In this document: positions 44,144-53,116 of the stretch, piece after piece
Layout of the letters: each line of letters opens with the position of its first letter
Numbering within the stretch: position 1 is the first letter of the stretch
Assembly: GCA_910578455.1 (NCBI GenBank)
Contig: CAJTQA010000014.1
Location: forward strand, 1-61,436
From: an uncultured Dorea sp.
GTDB taxonomy: Bacteria; Bacillota; Clostridia; Lachnospirales; Lachnospiraceae
Direction: 5' to 3'
Length of the DNA stretch: 61,436 nucleotides
Translations under genes and position numbers: made by a program
Notes under the pieces: generated by a model
Databases searched by the model: none
Told to the model about the DNA's origin: nothing
Seen by the model: the letters and a program-made list of their open reading frames with translations, nothing else

Positions 44144-45790
44144 ATGAGAGAAAAGAAAAAAGCGTTGTGGGGAGCGGCCATGCTCCTTGGGATTCTCCTT
44201 ACGAGCAGCATGACAGTATTTGCGGCTGACGAGGCGGCAGAGTATGTGCCGGGCATGTATGCGTCCTTCTGGTCGCTGGTTCCCCCGGTGGTGGCGATCG
44301 TGCTTGCGCTGATTACCAAGGAAGTGTACAGTTCCCTGTTTGTGGGGATTTTGATTGGCGGAGTATTTTACTCGGGATTTACTTTTGAGAAGACGGTGGT
44401 GCACGTATTCCAGGACGGCATCGTAGGCGTCCTGACGGATGCTTATAATATGGGAATCCTGGTATTCCTTGTTATCCTTGGCGTTATGGTCTGCATGATG
44501 AACAAGGCGGGCGGCTCGGCGGCGTTCGGGCGCTGGGCAAGCGAGCATATCAAGAGCCGCGTGGGCGCGCAGCTTGCGACAGTCCTCCTGGGAGTGCTGA
44601 TTTTCATTGACGATTATTTTAACTGCCTGACGGTGGGGAGCGTGATGCGTCCGGTGACGGATAAGCACAATGTGTCAAGGGCAAAACTGGCCTACCTGAT
44701 TGACGCGACGGCAGCTCCGGTCTGCATTATCGCGCCGATTTCTTCCTGGGCGGCGGCAGTAACCGGATTTGTAGAGGGCGAAGATGGATTTTCTATTTTT
44801 ATCCGCGCGATTCCGTTTAACTACTACGCGCTCCTTACGATTGTCATGATGGTGACGATTGTGATACTGAAGATGGATTACGGCCCGATGAAACTGCATG
44901 AGGCAAACGCGGCGGCGGGAGACCTTTACACTACCCCGGACCGTCCTTATGCAAATGCAGAGGAAAAAGTAGACGACAGCAAGGGCGGGGTTATCGACCT
45001 GATCTTTCCGGTAGTTGTGCTTATCATCTGCTGCGTCATCGGCATGATCTATACAGGCGGGTTCTTTAGCGGTACGGGATTTGTAGAGGCATTTTCCGGC
45101 AGTGACGCCTCTGTCGGGCTGATGCTTGGAAGTTTCTTTGCATTTGTAATTACGATTGTGTTCTACGCGGTGCGGAAGGTCCTCAAGTTCAGTGATTCTA
45201 TGGCATGCATACCGGAAGGCTTTAAGGCGATGGTTCCGGCAATCCTGATTCTTACCTTTGCGTGGACATTGAAAGCGATGACAGACAGCCTTGGAGCGAA
45301 AGAGTATGTGGCGGCGGTAGTTGAGAATGCCACGGGGCTTTTGAGCCTCCTCCCGGCAATCATCTTCCTTGTGGCTTGTTTCCTCGCTTTTGCAACGGGA
45401 ACATCGTGGGGAACTTTCGGCATCCTGATTCCGATCGTAGTTGCGGTGTTTGTAGGGAAAAATGAGACGATGATGATCATGTCCATCTCCGCATGTATGG
45501 CAGGAGCGGTGTGCGGAGACCACTGCTCGCCGATCTCAGATACGACGATCATGGCATCCGCGGGAGCGCAGTGCAACCATGTCAACCATGTGACGACGCA
45601 GCTGCCGTACGCGGTTACGGTGGCGGTAGTGTCCTGCGTTACTTATCTGGTCGCAGGGGTTCTTCAGAACTTTATCGCGGGGGCGCTGGTGGCAGTCATC
45701 TCGCTTGTGGTTGGAATCGTGCTGATGATTGGCACGCTGCTGGTGATGCGGTCTATGACGGCGAATGGACATTTAGAAAAAACAAATTAG
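44144..45790 (+). CDS. NhaC-family transporter, probable lysine importer (LysW type)
   Basis: This 548-aa membrane protein has about twelve or more spans and Na+/H+-antiporter NhaC-type motifs (LIFIDDYFNCLTVGSVMRP, CGDHCSPISDTTIMAS). I start at ATG 44144 after AAAGGA, past the terminator. The frame opens at 44051, inside the terminator. Comparative genomics has linked NhaC-like proteins behind lysine riboswitches to lysine uptake (LysW), and this arrangement fits. Unusually, the N-terminus looks like a cleavable signal peptide (hydrophobic core, then SSMTVFAAD with an AxA-like site), which would place the mature N-terminus outside. Confidence 0.85.
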   Translation: MREKKKALWGAAMLLGILLTSSMTVFAADEAAEYVPGMYASFWSLVPPVVAIVLALITKEVYSSLFVGILIGGVFYSGFTFEKTVVHVFQDGIVGVLTDAYNMGILVFLVILGVMVCMMNKAGGSAAFGRWASEHIKSRVGAQLATVLLGVLIFIDDYFNCLTVGSVMRPVTDKHNVSRAKLAYLIDATAAPVCIIAPISSWAAAVTGFVEGEDGFSIFIRAIPFNYYALLTIVMMVTIVILKMDYGPMKLHEANAAAGDLYTTPDRPYANAEEKVDDSKGGVIDLIFPVVVLIICCVIGMIYTGGFFSGTGFVEAFSGSDASVGLMLGSFFAFVITIVFYAVRKVLKFSDSMACIPEGFKAMVPAILILTFAWTLKAMTDSLGAKEYVAAVVENATGLLSLLPAIIFLVACFLAFATGTSWGTFGILIPIVVAVFVGKNETMMIMSISACMAGAVCGDHCSPISDTTIMASAGAQCNHVNHVTTQLPYAVTVAVVSCVTYLVAGVLQNFIAGALVAVISLVVGIVLMIGTLLVMRSMTANGHLEKTN

Positions 45791-45829
45791 AAGGATTGCT
45801 GATGAGTCGGACGACAGCATGGTTATCTC

Positions 45830-45857
45830 TTGACAAAATCGAGGGGGGGGGTATAAT
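45830..45857 (+). promoter_or_regulatory. Promoter with a nine-G run in its spacer
   Basis: TTGACA (45830-45835) and TATAAT (45852-45857) are both perfect. Their 16-base spacer ends in nine G (45843-45851). A homopolymer of this kind can slip during replication and change the spacer length, which would switch promoter strength. It drives the secreted-protein gene at 45892. Confidence 0.85.
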
Positions 45858-45891
45858 TACTGCAAATATAACATTTTTAAGGAGGAAAAAC

Positions 45892-46581
45892 ATGACAGAC
45901 ATGAAAAAGAAATGCAACAGGAAGATTAGGCTTGCCTCTTTAATGTTGGCAGTGGTTATGGTACTGACGGTAATCGCTCCGGCGTCAACAGTCGAGGCAG
46001 CAAGTAAGCCAAGCGTGGCCAAAAGCTATACCTGCACCGTGCAGCCATCAGGTGCTGAGGGTTTTTGGATGGACTGCTATAATATAAAGGTTAAAAATTT
46101 TCCTAAGGGCGCAACAATTAAAAGTATAAAATCCAGCAACAAAAAGGTGGTGTCATATTATTTCGTTCAAGGGAGTAATGTATGGTTCTGTCCAAACAAA
46201 GCGGGAAAAACAGTTATTTCTTTTAAAGTTGTTAATAAGGGAAAGTCTACAACGCTGAAAACGAAAGTTACTGTTAAAAAGTATCAGAGGCCTTGCTCCA
46301 GCTTTAAAGTAGGAAGTAAAGAATACGCGTCGAAATTCAAGAAAGAGGCGTTTTACTATGGGAAAAAGCCGATAGGAAAAAAGAAGATTTCCGTGAAAGC
46401 AGCAAAAGGGTGGACGGTCTCCAGCATATCTGTCAGCCATGGAGATAATACTGCTAAAAAGATTAGAAATAAGAGCTACATTACATTTTCTGCGAATTCA
46501 GGATTGGATACGCAGATATTGGTAAAATTCAAAAATAAAAAGACGAAAGCATATCAGATGGTATTGTGCCAGTTGCATTAA
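45892..46581 (+). CDS. Secreted lysine-rich protein of unknown function
   Basis: This 229-aa protein starts nine bases after AAGGAGG. A signal peptide with a Lys/Arg-rich head, a hydrophobic core (LMLAVVMVLTVIAP) and an AxA site (VEAAS near residue 37) directs export. The mature part is basic, lysine-rich and probably beta-sheet (KVKNFPKGATIKSIKSSNKKVVSY recalls bacterial Ig-like Big_2 folds). Four cysteines could form disulfides. No enzyme motif is visible. It is monocistronic behind the poly-G promoter. Surface exposure and variable expression are inferences. Confidence 0.8.
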   Translation: MTDMKKKCNRKIRLASLMLAVVMVLTVIAPASTVEAASKPSVAKSYTCTVQPSGAEGFWMDCYNIKVKNFPKGATIKSIKSSNKKVVSYYFVQGSNVWFCPNKAGKTVISFKVVNKGKSTTLKTKVTVKKYQRPCSSFKVGSKEYASKFKKEAFYYGKKPIGKKKISVKAAKGWTVSSISVSHGDNTAKKIRNKSYITFSANSGLDTQILVKFKNKKTKAYQMVLCQLH

Positions 46582-46621
46582 GATAGGCACCTTGCATAAG
46601 CCGGCATTAAGCAGCGTGAAA

Positions 46622-46653
46622 AGCCCGTACAAAACGTAATGTCTGTACGGGCT
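46622..46653 (-). terminator. Terminator of the ABC exporter operon
   Basis: A perfect 10-bp stem (AGCCCGTACA with TGTACGGGCT) has TTTT after it on the minus strand. It lies between two convergent genes and may also halt the plus-strand secreted-protein transcript. Confidence 0.8.
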
Positions 46654-46679
46654 AAAGCTTTGCCATATTCAATTTTTAT

Positions 46680-49118
46680 TCATTCATATTCCCTTAATCT
46701 CTCTGTGAGTGAAGAATCGCCAGCTATCTTTTTATATGAGATTATAGGAGTAAATACACATATTATGCTTACAAGCAAAAATGCAAATGATAATGGGATG
46801 ACGGGGATTGCAAACTGTACTTTCATATAATTCATGGACTGAAAGACAATATATGCAATCCCCATTCCGGCAGTTAATGTAATAACGATGGAACCAAACG
46901 CATATAAAATGCTTTCTCTGATCAATAATTTTTTAATCTGTTTTCTGGACATGCCGACACTTTCCATGATTGCAAATGTGAGTTTCCTATTTTGAATACT
47001 GCTTGTTATTGTATTGACATAATTAAGCATGCCCACAAATAACAGCAAAAGAGAAATGGCGGTACCGACTGCAAACAGGTTTCCTTGTGAATCTTGTATC
47101 GCTTTCATATCATCATACTTCGATAAATAAAATAGATCTTTGCTATATGGATTTTCATTAAAATGTTTCTTTATTTTTTGCTCTGCATCTTCATCATAAG
47201 ACTGCCCGTATTTAATATTGAGGCTTAGAATACTTGCTTGATTCGTCAAACGGTTTAGATACTCGTCGCTGACAACTAAGTTTGCCCCGATATTTACAGT
47301 AGCCCCATAATAATCTCCATAGCTAACCGCACCTATTTTTATTTCCTGTTTTTTGCTTTCTACTTGAAATGGAATACTGTTTCCAATCCATTTTTGAGGT
47401 ATTTCAAATCCTGCAAATTGCAAAACTGCCGTCTCCCCATTCAAGAAACTTTGCTTATCCACTGCATTTCCAAGTGTCTGATTCAGATAATCAAACTCTT
47501 CTTCATCAATTCCTTTTATCATTCCATAATACTTTTCCGGATTTTCCCGGTAGCCTTGTACTGTATCAGAATATGAAAGGTAAGTTTTTACTTCCGTATA
47601 TTCTTTTATCCAGAAGTCGGAAAAGCCGTCCGCCTGATAAGGGAAAACAGCAGGTATTCCCCGCATTGCATGAACCTCCGCGACTCCGTCTATTTTTGTA
47701 ATTTCAGATAGAAAATCATTGCCGATAGCAGGATGTAATGAATGAATATCTTCTGTTGTCTGGGTCGAATTACAGATAATAAAATCAGCGTTCCAATAGT
47801 TCGGATAGACAGTTCGCTCTCCATATGTGTTAATAACTGCAGTCAAACAGAGAAATACAATTAAACTCATTGATAAGGATAATAATACAACAGCAGATTT
47901 TTTCTTTTTCAAGTGTCTGCTTATGGTAACATTATTTGTTCGGTATTTTGCGGCTTCTGTGGGAGTTATCTCTGTTGCGGCACGAATTGGTGTCCGCAAG
48001 CTGCAAAGGATTGCAAGTGCAGTTGTAAACGCGCTTAATATTACCACGATTGGATAGAATTGTATTTTTATATTTCCGACAGAGATCCCCAACATTTCCA
48101 TAGTATAAGGAACAATGCCCAGGGAAACCGCGATGCCAAGCAAAATACCAATTACGATTCCGGCAATGCCAATCGCTGACATTTGCTTTCTAATGAATTG
48201 AACTAATTGCTTTTTCGTCATTCCTAATGCCTGCAGCAATCCATAGTATCGAACTTTTCCAGAAACCGATAAATATAAAATGTTGAATATCAACAGATAA
48301 GCACTGATACAAATAATCAGACACAGACCGCATAGGGCAGCCAGTATTGTCATTGACCGATCAATATAGTCAGTAGCCTGAAAAATCTGGCGTGAAGATA
48401 AATCAAGACTTTCCTGCAATCTGTCAATGGTACTTCCCAAAACATAATTGTTTTTAAACTTAATATTCAAAATCCCGTTTTTTTCTGGCTCAAACCCTGA
48501 TTTTTCATAAAAATCGTCAGATACATAAAAGTTTATCTTATCAGTTCCATAACCGCTCCAAATACCGCTGAGTTTAAACTCCTTTGTGTGAATCCCTTTA
48601 TTATCCTCATAGGTCATTGTGAAACTATCGCCAATATTTAAGTGTTCTTTTCCGCATTCTTTTAGAATATCTGTCGTAGCTAACAATTCATTTTCAGCGT
48701 TAGGGTAATGTCCTTGCATTTTTGTTATTGCGGGAGTTTTCTGATCTTCCCAAAATGCTTTGTCGCACCACAAAAGCCCCACATTAACCGTATCATCAGA
48801 GTCGGTGCTTTTTACATGTCCGGAATACGCCTGTCTGCCTACTGTCTCAACATGGGAATTGTTCTGTGCAATTTCTCTTTGCTCTTCCGTAAAGCCATTA
48901 ATGACGCTTGCATCAAATTCCGTGCCGTAAAGACGTGTATTTTGTAGGCGGCTTAAATCTAAATAATTCAATCCTACTGTAAAGATAGAAAATAGCATGA
49001 ATGCTGATAACAGCACCGTAATAAACAAAACCACAAACTGATGTTTATTGGCCCGCACGGTATTTTTCGCCAGTTTGCTTATAATCGGCTTATTATTATT
49101 TGCCAACATAGAAATCAT
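46680..49118 (-). CDS. ABC transporter permease with two FtsX domains (MacB/peptide-export type)
   Basis: This protein of about 810 aa has an N-terminal membrane span, a large extracellular region (about 55-265), three spans (FtsX domain 1, about 270-400), a further span and a second extracellular region (about 430-670), then three C-terminal spans (FtsX domain 2). It pairs with the ATPase whose gene overlaps its start. ATG 49109 is better spaced from AAAGGAA than ATG 49118. Such permeases export or sense peptides and antibiotics. Control by the adjoining two-component system is likely. Confidence 0.88.
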   Translation of the reverse strand: MISMLANNNKPIISKLAKNTVRANKHQFVVLFITVLLSAFMLFSIFTVGLNYLDLSRLQNTRLYGTEFDASVINGFTEEQREIAQNNSHVETVGRQAYSGHVKSTDSDDTVNVGLLWCDKAFWEDQKTPAITKMQGHYPNAENELLATTDILKECGKEHLNIGDSFTMTYEDNKGIHTKEFKLSGIWSGYGTDKINFYVSDDFYEKSGFEPEKNGILNIKFKNNYVLGSTIDRLQESLDLSSRQIFQATDYIDRSMTILAALCGLCLIICISAYLLIFNILYLSVSGKVRYYGLLQALGMTKKQLVQFIRKQMSAIGIAGIVIGILLGIAVSLGIVPYTMEMLGISVGNIKIQFYPIVVILSAFTTALAILCSLRTPIRAATEITPTEAAKYRTNNVTISRHLKKKKSAVVLLSLSMSLIVFLCLTAVINTYGERTVYPNYWNADFIICNSTQTTEDIHSLHPAIGNDFLSEITKIDGVAEVHAMRGIPAVFPYQADGFSDFWIKEYTEVKTYLSYSDTVQGYRENPEKYYGMIKGIDEEEFDYLNQTLGNAVDKQSFLNGETAVLQFAGFEIPQKWIGNSIPFQVESKKQEIKIGAVSYGDYYGATVNIGANLVVSDEYLNRLTNQASILSLNIKYGQSYDEDAEQKIKKHFNENPYSKDLFYLSKYDDMKAIQDSQGNLFAVGTAISLLLLFVGMLNYVNTITSSIQNRKLTFAIMESVGMSRKQIKKLLIRESILYAFGSIVITLTAGMGIAYIVFQSMNYMKVQFAIPVIPLSFAFLLVSIICVFTPIISYKKIAGDSSLTERLREYE

Positions 49119-49791
49119 TTCCTTTCCAAATTTTTCCGTCCTTTATCTGAATGGTTCGGTCTGCCAGTTGCGCGATGTCCAAATCATGTGTAATAACAAT
49201 AAGAGTTTGCTGATACTGCTTTGCAATTACTTTCAATAGCCCGATAACCTCATGGCTTGATGAAGTATCCAGATTTCCTGTCGGCTCATCGGCAAGTATG
49301 ATTGCCGGTTTCACAGCTAATGCTCTTGCAATTGCGACACGTTGCTGCTCTCCGCCGGAAAGCATAGACGGCAGCGAAATTTTCTTGTCTGCAATGTGAA
49401 GTGCTTCCAGCAATACGTCTATAAATGCTGTGTCTGTTTCTGCACCATCCAATTCTAACGGAAATACGATATTGTCGTACACGTTCAAATCTGGAATTAG
49501 ATTATATTGCTGGAATATGAATCCAACCTTTCTTCTTCTAAATATTGCTAATTGCTCATGATTCATCTTTTCAAGTTCTATGCCGTCAACGGTCACAGTT
49601 CCTTCAGTTGGGGAATCTAAACCACCTATCATGTGAAGAAGTGTACTTTTTCCGCAGCCGGATTTTCCGATAATCGAAACGAATTCCCGCTCCTTTACTT
49701 CAAGATCCACACCATCTAATGCTTTTACAACATGGCAGCCAACTTGATAGTATTTTTTTAAAGATTTTGTTTTTACAATCATATTATCCAT
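49096..49791 (-). CDS. ABC transporter ATP-binding protein (MacB/LolD type)
   Basis: This 231-aa ATPase has Walker A GKSGCGKST near 43, Q-loop FQQYNLIPDLNVYDN, signature LSGGEQQRVAIARAL, Walker B AIILADEPTGNLD and the H-loop VITHD. I start at ATG 49791, after GGAGGAACC; the longer frame lacks a site. It overlaps the permease gene by about 23 bases. The pair forms a MacB-like exporter with its own promoter at 49824-49852. Confidence 0.93.
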   Translation of the reverse strand: MDNMIVKTKSLKKYYQVGCHVVKALDGVDLEVKEREFVSIIGKSGCGKSTLLHMIGGLDSPTEGTVTVDGIELEKMNHEQLAIFRRRKVGFIFQQYNLIPDLNVYDNIVFPLELDGAETDTAFIDVLLEALHIADKKISLPSMLSGGEQQRVAIARALAVKPAIILADEPTGNLDTSSSHEVIGLLKVIAKQYQQTLIVITHDLDIAQLADRTIQIKDGKIWKGNDFYVGK

Positions 49792-49823
49792 AACGGTTCC
49801 TCCTCGCTTTCTGCTATCATCAT

Positions 49824-49880
49824 AGAATAAAAAAATCACAAACTGTTCTCAAAAAGAAAAAATCACAAAATTGTGATTTT
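49824..49880 (-). promoter_or_regulatory. Terminator hairpin and promoter between kinase and ABC genes
   Basis: AAAATCACAA pairs with TTGTGATTTT (49859-49880), with a T-rich tail on the minus strand, ending the two-component transcript. TTGAGA (49852-49847) and TATTCT (49829-49824) with a 17-base spacer form a promoter for the ABC pair. TTGTGATTTTTT occurs in both elements and may be a response-regulator half-site. Confidence 0.65.
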
Positions 49881-49890
49881 CCCTTGATGC

Positions 49891-50811
49891 TTAATTTGGC
49901 AGATATATGTTGAAAATACTTCCTTTTCCAACCTCTGATTGAACCTCGATATAACCGTTCTGCATAGATACGATTTCTCTTGCCAGATATAGCCCAATCC
50001 CGACACCTTCATTATCATGCACTTCCGGTTCGCGGTAAAAGCGGTTAAATATTGTTCCATGCCGTTCCAATGGAATTCCTTTTCCCGTATCTTTAATGCT
50101 GATTTTTGTGAAAATTTCCCCTTGTTCTACAGAAATCCAAATAAATCCCCCGGATTCTGTGTATTTTACCGCATTATCCAAGATGTTGAAAATAGCTTCG
50201 CCCGTCCATTTTATATCGTGATTTAAGCGATGTGTTTCATCATATTCAACGTGAATCTGAATATTCTTTTTATCTGCTTTCGGAATGGCTGCTCCGATTG
50301 CAGCTGCTAAAGTATCTGAAATAGCATTTCTCTTCTTTTGTATTTTAATTGTTCCTGTTTCCAGTCTTGACATTTTAATCATGCTTTGAAATAGAAAATC
50401 TAACTTACCCACTTGCTTGCCCATCTTTTCAATCGTCTCTGTATTTTCTGCCAGTGCAGTTTCGTCAGTAAGCATTTCAAGATACAATTTTATATTCGAA
50501 AGAGGCGTCTTGATCTGATGCGATATATCTGATACTAATTCTTTCAGATTTTCCTTTTCAGAAGTTACTTCCTGATTTTTGCGAGTATGCAAATTTGATA
50601 TACGATATAATTTGTCATAGACCGTTCCCCACAAATCATCTTGTTCGCAAATGCTGTTATCCAGCTTTCTGCCATTCAATAAGATGTTTAAGCTTTTGTC
50701 CAGTTTATGGGTAAAATCATATATATCTTTCTTTAAGGCATGATTTTTCCTCAGCAAGAAAATAATCAATCCGATTAAAAATACAAATATTAAAAGTATT
50801 GCTATTTCCAT
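49891..50811 (-). CDS. Sensor histidine kinase
   Basis: This 306-aa membrane kinase has a single N-terminal hydrophobic span (residues 2-20) and almost no extracellular part. The H-box is SDISHQIKTPLSNIKLY, the N-box ILDNAVKYTE, and the G-boxes DTGKGIP and GVGIGLYLA. The lack of an external sensor resembles intramembrane-sensing kinases that rely on the partner ABC permease. Its ATG overlaps the response regulator stop. Confidence 0.92.
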   Translation of the reverse strand: MEIAILLIFVFLIGLIIFLLRKNHALKKDIYDFTHKLDKSLNILLNGRKLDNSICEQDDLWGTVYDKLYRISNLHTRKNQEVTSEKENLKELVSDISHQIKTPLSNIKLYLEMLTDETALAENTETIEKMGKQVGKLDFLFQSMIKMSRLETGTIKIQKKRNAISDTLAAAIGAAIPKADKKNIQIHVEYDETHRLNHDIKWTGEAIFNILDNAVKYTESGGFIWISVEQGEIFTKISIKDTGKGIPLERHGTIFNRFYREPEVHDNEGVGIGLYLAREIVSMQNGYIEVQSEVGKGSIFNIYLPN

Positions 50812-51464
50812 ATATACCCCATTCCATACACATTTGAAATATAAGTGCGTTCTTCTGTTTCAATCTTTTTACGCAGGCGGTTAATGTTCACAGCCAGAGC
50901 GTGTTTATCCAAAAGCTGTACGCCCTCTTCCCATAAAGAATCCAACAAAGTGGAATAGGTAAGCAGCTGCCCCTTATTGTCGATCAGCTTTTTCAAAATG
51001 CGGTACTCCGTTGGAGTTAAAGAACAATCTTTTTGTTTCGCGTGTACCAGGCCTAATTCAAAATCAATTTTCAAAAATCCGTCGTCATAAACGTTGGGAT
51101 TTCTTCCAACCTTTGAAAGAAGAACAGAAATCTTTTTTAAAAGAACTTTCATAGAAAATGGCTTTGTCACATAATCATCTGCCCCTGAGTCATATCCATC
51201 TAACAGATCATCTTCTAAATCTCTTGCTGAAAGGAATAGGACTGCACTATTACATCTGGCTTTTAACCATTTGCAAAATTGGAATCCATCCCCGTCCGGA
51301 AGATTCACATCTAAAATTGCCATGTTAAACGTATAGGTCTTGGCAAGTTTCTGCCCCTCTTTGCAGGTGTATGCGCTAAGCACACGGTATCCGTTTTTCT
51401 TTAAAGAATCACTGACAGTTTGATTCAATTCAAAATCATCTTCAAGCACAAGAATGGTATACAT
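50802..51464 (-). CDS. OmpR-family response regulator
   Basis: This 220-aa regulator has a receiver domain (VLEDDFELN, phospho-Asp in AILDVNLPDGDGF, Lys in TKPFSMKVL) and a C-terminal winged helix (SLTPTEYRILKKLIDNKGQLLTYSTLLDSLW). I start at ATG 51464, after AGGTG; the frame runs on to 51545 without a site. It probably activates the downstream ABC exporter genes. Confidence 0.93.
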   Translation of the reverse strand: MYTILVLEDDFELNQTVSDSLKKNGYRVLSAYTCKEGQKLAKTYTFNMAILDVNLPDGDGFQFCKWLKARCNSAVLFLSARDLEDDLLDGYDSGADDYVTKPFSMKVLLKKISVLLSKVGRNPNVYDDGFLKIDFELGLVHAKQKDCSLTPTEYRILKKLIDNKGQLLTYSTLLDSLWEEGVQLLDKHALAVNINRLRKKIETEERTYISNVYGMGYIWK

Positions 51465-51695
51465 AAAATCACACCTCATTCCATGGAAAGCCTGCCCTCC
51501 ATCTTTGGTTTTATTGTATAGATTATAAAATGAAATATCAAGCAAACTTTCCGTGAATATTTATTTTGTCCTAAGCCCAAATAACAAATAAAATTGAAAT
51601 AAGTGAGTGATGCTATCCATACAGAACTAAAAATGAGTGGAAGTGCCGTAAAATCTTTGCTAGAATAATATTAGTCGGCTCGAAAGGAAATAAAT
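51465..51695. other. Divergent intergenic region between response regulator and AraC genes
   Basis: This 231-base AT-rich gap must hold both promoters, but I could not assign convincing -35/-10 pairs. A GAAAGGAAAT ribosome site lies just before ATG 51696. No RNA gene is visible. Confidence 0.5.
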
Positions 51696-52559
51696 ATGGA
51701 ATGGAATGAAAAACTACAGGTAATTATCGACTATGTTGAAAATCATTTGCAGCGAAAAGAAGAATTGATCGACAGTGACGAAATCTCAAAAATTGCAGAA
51801 TGTTCTTTTGGATTTTTTCAAAAGGTATTTTCTTACATGAACGGTATCAGCTTTGCCGAGTATATCCGCTCACGAAAATTAACTTTAGCAGGGTATGACC
51901 TGAAAAGCACTGATTTAAAAGTGATTGATATAAGCTGCAAGTATGGTTATGATTCTCCTACATCATTTACAAAAGCATTTCAGCTTTTTCATGGAGTATC
52001 ACCGAGAGAAGCACGAAATCAGAACGTTGTTTTAAAAGTTGTTCCCAAAATGCAGATATCAGAACGCCATGAGTTTTCGTGGAGAATTGAACGTAAAGAC
52101 AGTTTTCGGCTGGTGGGAAAGAGTATCATCGTGTCCTGCGAGAATAATCTTCATTTTAAGAAAATACCGGAATTTTGGAATGAATGTCAGCGAAGTGGCA
52201 TCTTCGCAAAACTGATTTCGATGGATAGCGCCTCCCCCAAAGGGATATTTGGCCTGTTTGGCGCTTATGATGAACAATTGAATGAGATTGAATACTCTAT
52301 TATGGCCAGATCTGATCAAGAGATGCCGCAAGGTTTTACTGAAATTAATATCCCAAATGCCGTATGGGCAATTTTTGACTGCATAGGTCCTGTTCCGCAG
52401 GCAATACAGAAAGGCTGGAAATATCTTAATGAAGAATGGCTTGTTAAATATCCGTTTCAGCACGCACAATGCCCGGAGGTAGAATGGTATAGCAATGGAA
52501 ATGCATATGACAGCAGCTATTTAAGCCAGATATGGATACCGATTGTAGAGGAGGAATAA
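51696..52559 (+). CDS. AraC-family regulator with GyrI-like effector domain
   Basis: This 287-aa protein has an N-terminal AraC/XylS double helix-turn-helix (about 20-105: ISKIAECSFGFFQKVFSYM, VIDISCKYGYDSPTSFTKAFQ). A C-terminal GyrI-like/effector-binding domain follows (about 120-285), the Rob/SoxS-related arrangement of multidrug and stress regulators. Its stop almost touches the next gene, so the two are co-transcribed. The ligand is unknown. Confidence 0.87.
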   Translation: MEWNEKLQVIIDYVENHLQRKEELIDSDEISKIAECSFGFFQKVFSYMNGISFAEYIRSRKLTLAGYDLKSTDLKVIDISCKYGYDSPTSFTKAFQLFHGVSPREARNQNVVLKVVPKMQISERHEFSWRIERKDSFRLVGKSIIVSCENNLHFKKIPEFWNECQRSGIFAKLISMDSASPKGIFGLFGAYDEQLNEIEYSIMARSDQEMPQGFTEINIPNAVWAIFDCIGPVPQAIQKGWKYLNEEWLVKYPFQHAQCPEVEWYSNGNAYDSSYLSQIWIPIVEEE

Positions 52560-52561
52560 AA

Positions 52562-53026
52562 ATGGTACATTTGGTTTACTGCGATAACGCAGGCAAAAAA
52601 GGTGAAAAAGTATTAGATAAAATTTTAGCAGGAACTAAGACGATGGTTGTGCGCGGAGCGGCAGGAAGAAAAATTCCACACAGCAGAGTTTTTGAGGGTG
52701 AGCGTCTTTATTTCATGGAAAAAGGGAGTACAAAGGTAACGGCAGCCGCTGCTGTAAAAGAAGTGCAGAATTTTGTGAAATTGTCTGATGAGGAAATTAC
52801 AAAAACTCTTGCGGACAATCAGAGCAAATTAAACTTATCAGATAAGCAAAAAGTACGGTGGCATAAAAAGTGCTTATGCTTAGTGGAATTTGAAAATGTC
52901 ACGGAAATCTCCCCTCTTGATTTTGAGCATCAGGGAAATATGGACGATTGGCTTATATTAGAAAAAATTGAAGATGTCATAGTGGGAACAAGTATTCCGT
53001 TCAATTATAAAAATTCAAAGTTTTGA
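52562..53026 (+). CDS. Small ASCH/PUA-like protein
   Basis: This 154-aa protein starts at ATG 52562 after GAGGAGG. The LAGTKTMVVRGAAGRKIPH and GERLYFMEKGSTKVTAAAAVKEV segments recall ASCH-domain proteins (PUA-like fold), which may bind RNA or nucleotides. No catalytic motif is certain. It is coupled to the AraC gene, two bases away. The family assignment is tentative. Confidence 0.6.
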   Translation: MVHLVYCDNAGKKGEKVLDKILAGTKTMVVRGAAGRKIPHSRVFEGERLYFMEKGSTKVTAAAAVKEVQNFVKLSDEEITKTLADNQSKLNLSDKQKVRWHKKCLCLVEFENVTEISPLDFEHQGNMDDWLILEKIEDVIVGTSIPFNYKNSKF

Positions 53027-53116
53027 TCAGGAGGTTTGTATGCCGCAATTGTGCAAAATGAATAACTTAGGCTTATCCATGGAATAATAAGTATTATTTT
53101 TCATGGAGACAAGCAT

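Noticed and set aside
44675..45523. Minus-strand open frame of 282 codons opposite the NhaC-type gene
   Set aside because: It is an antisense shadow rich in Cys, His and Arg, with no start signal. The plus-strand gene is certain.
45493..45891. Upstream part of the frame containing the secreted protein
   Set aside because: It overlaps the NhaC gene in another frame. The signal peptide, promoter and AAGGAGG fix the start at 45892.
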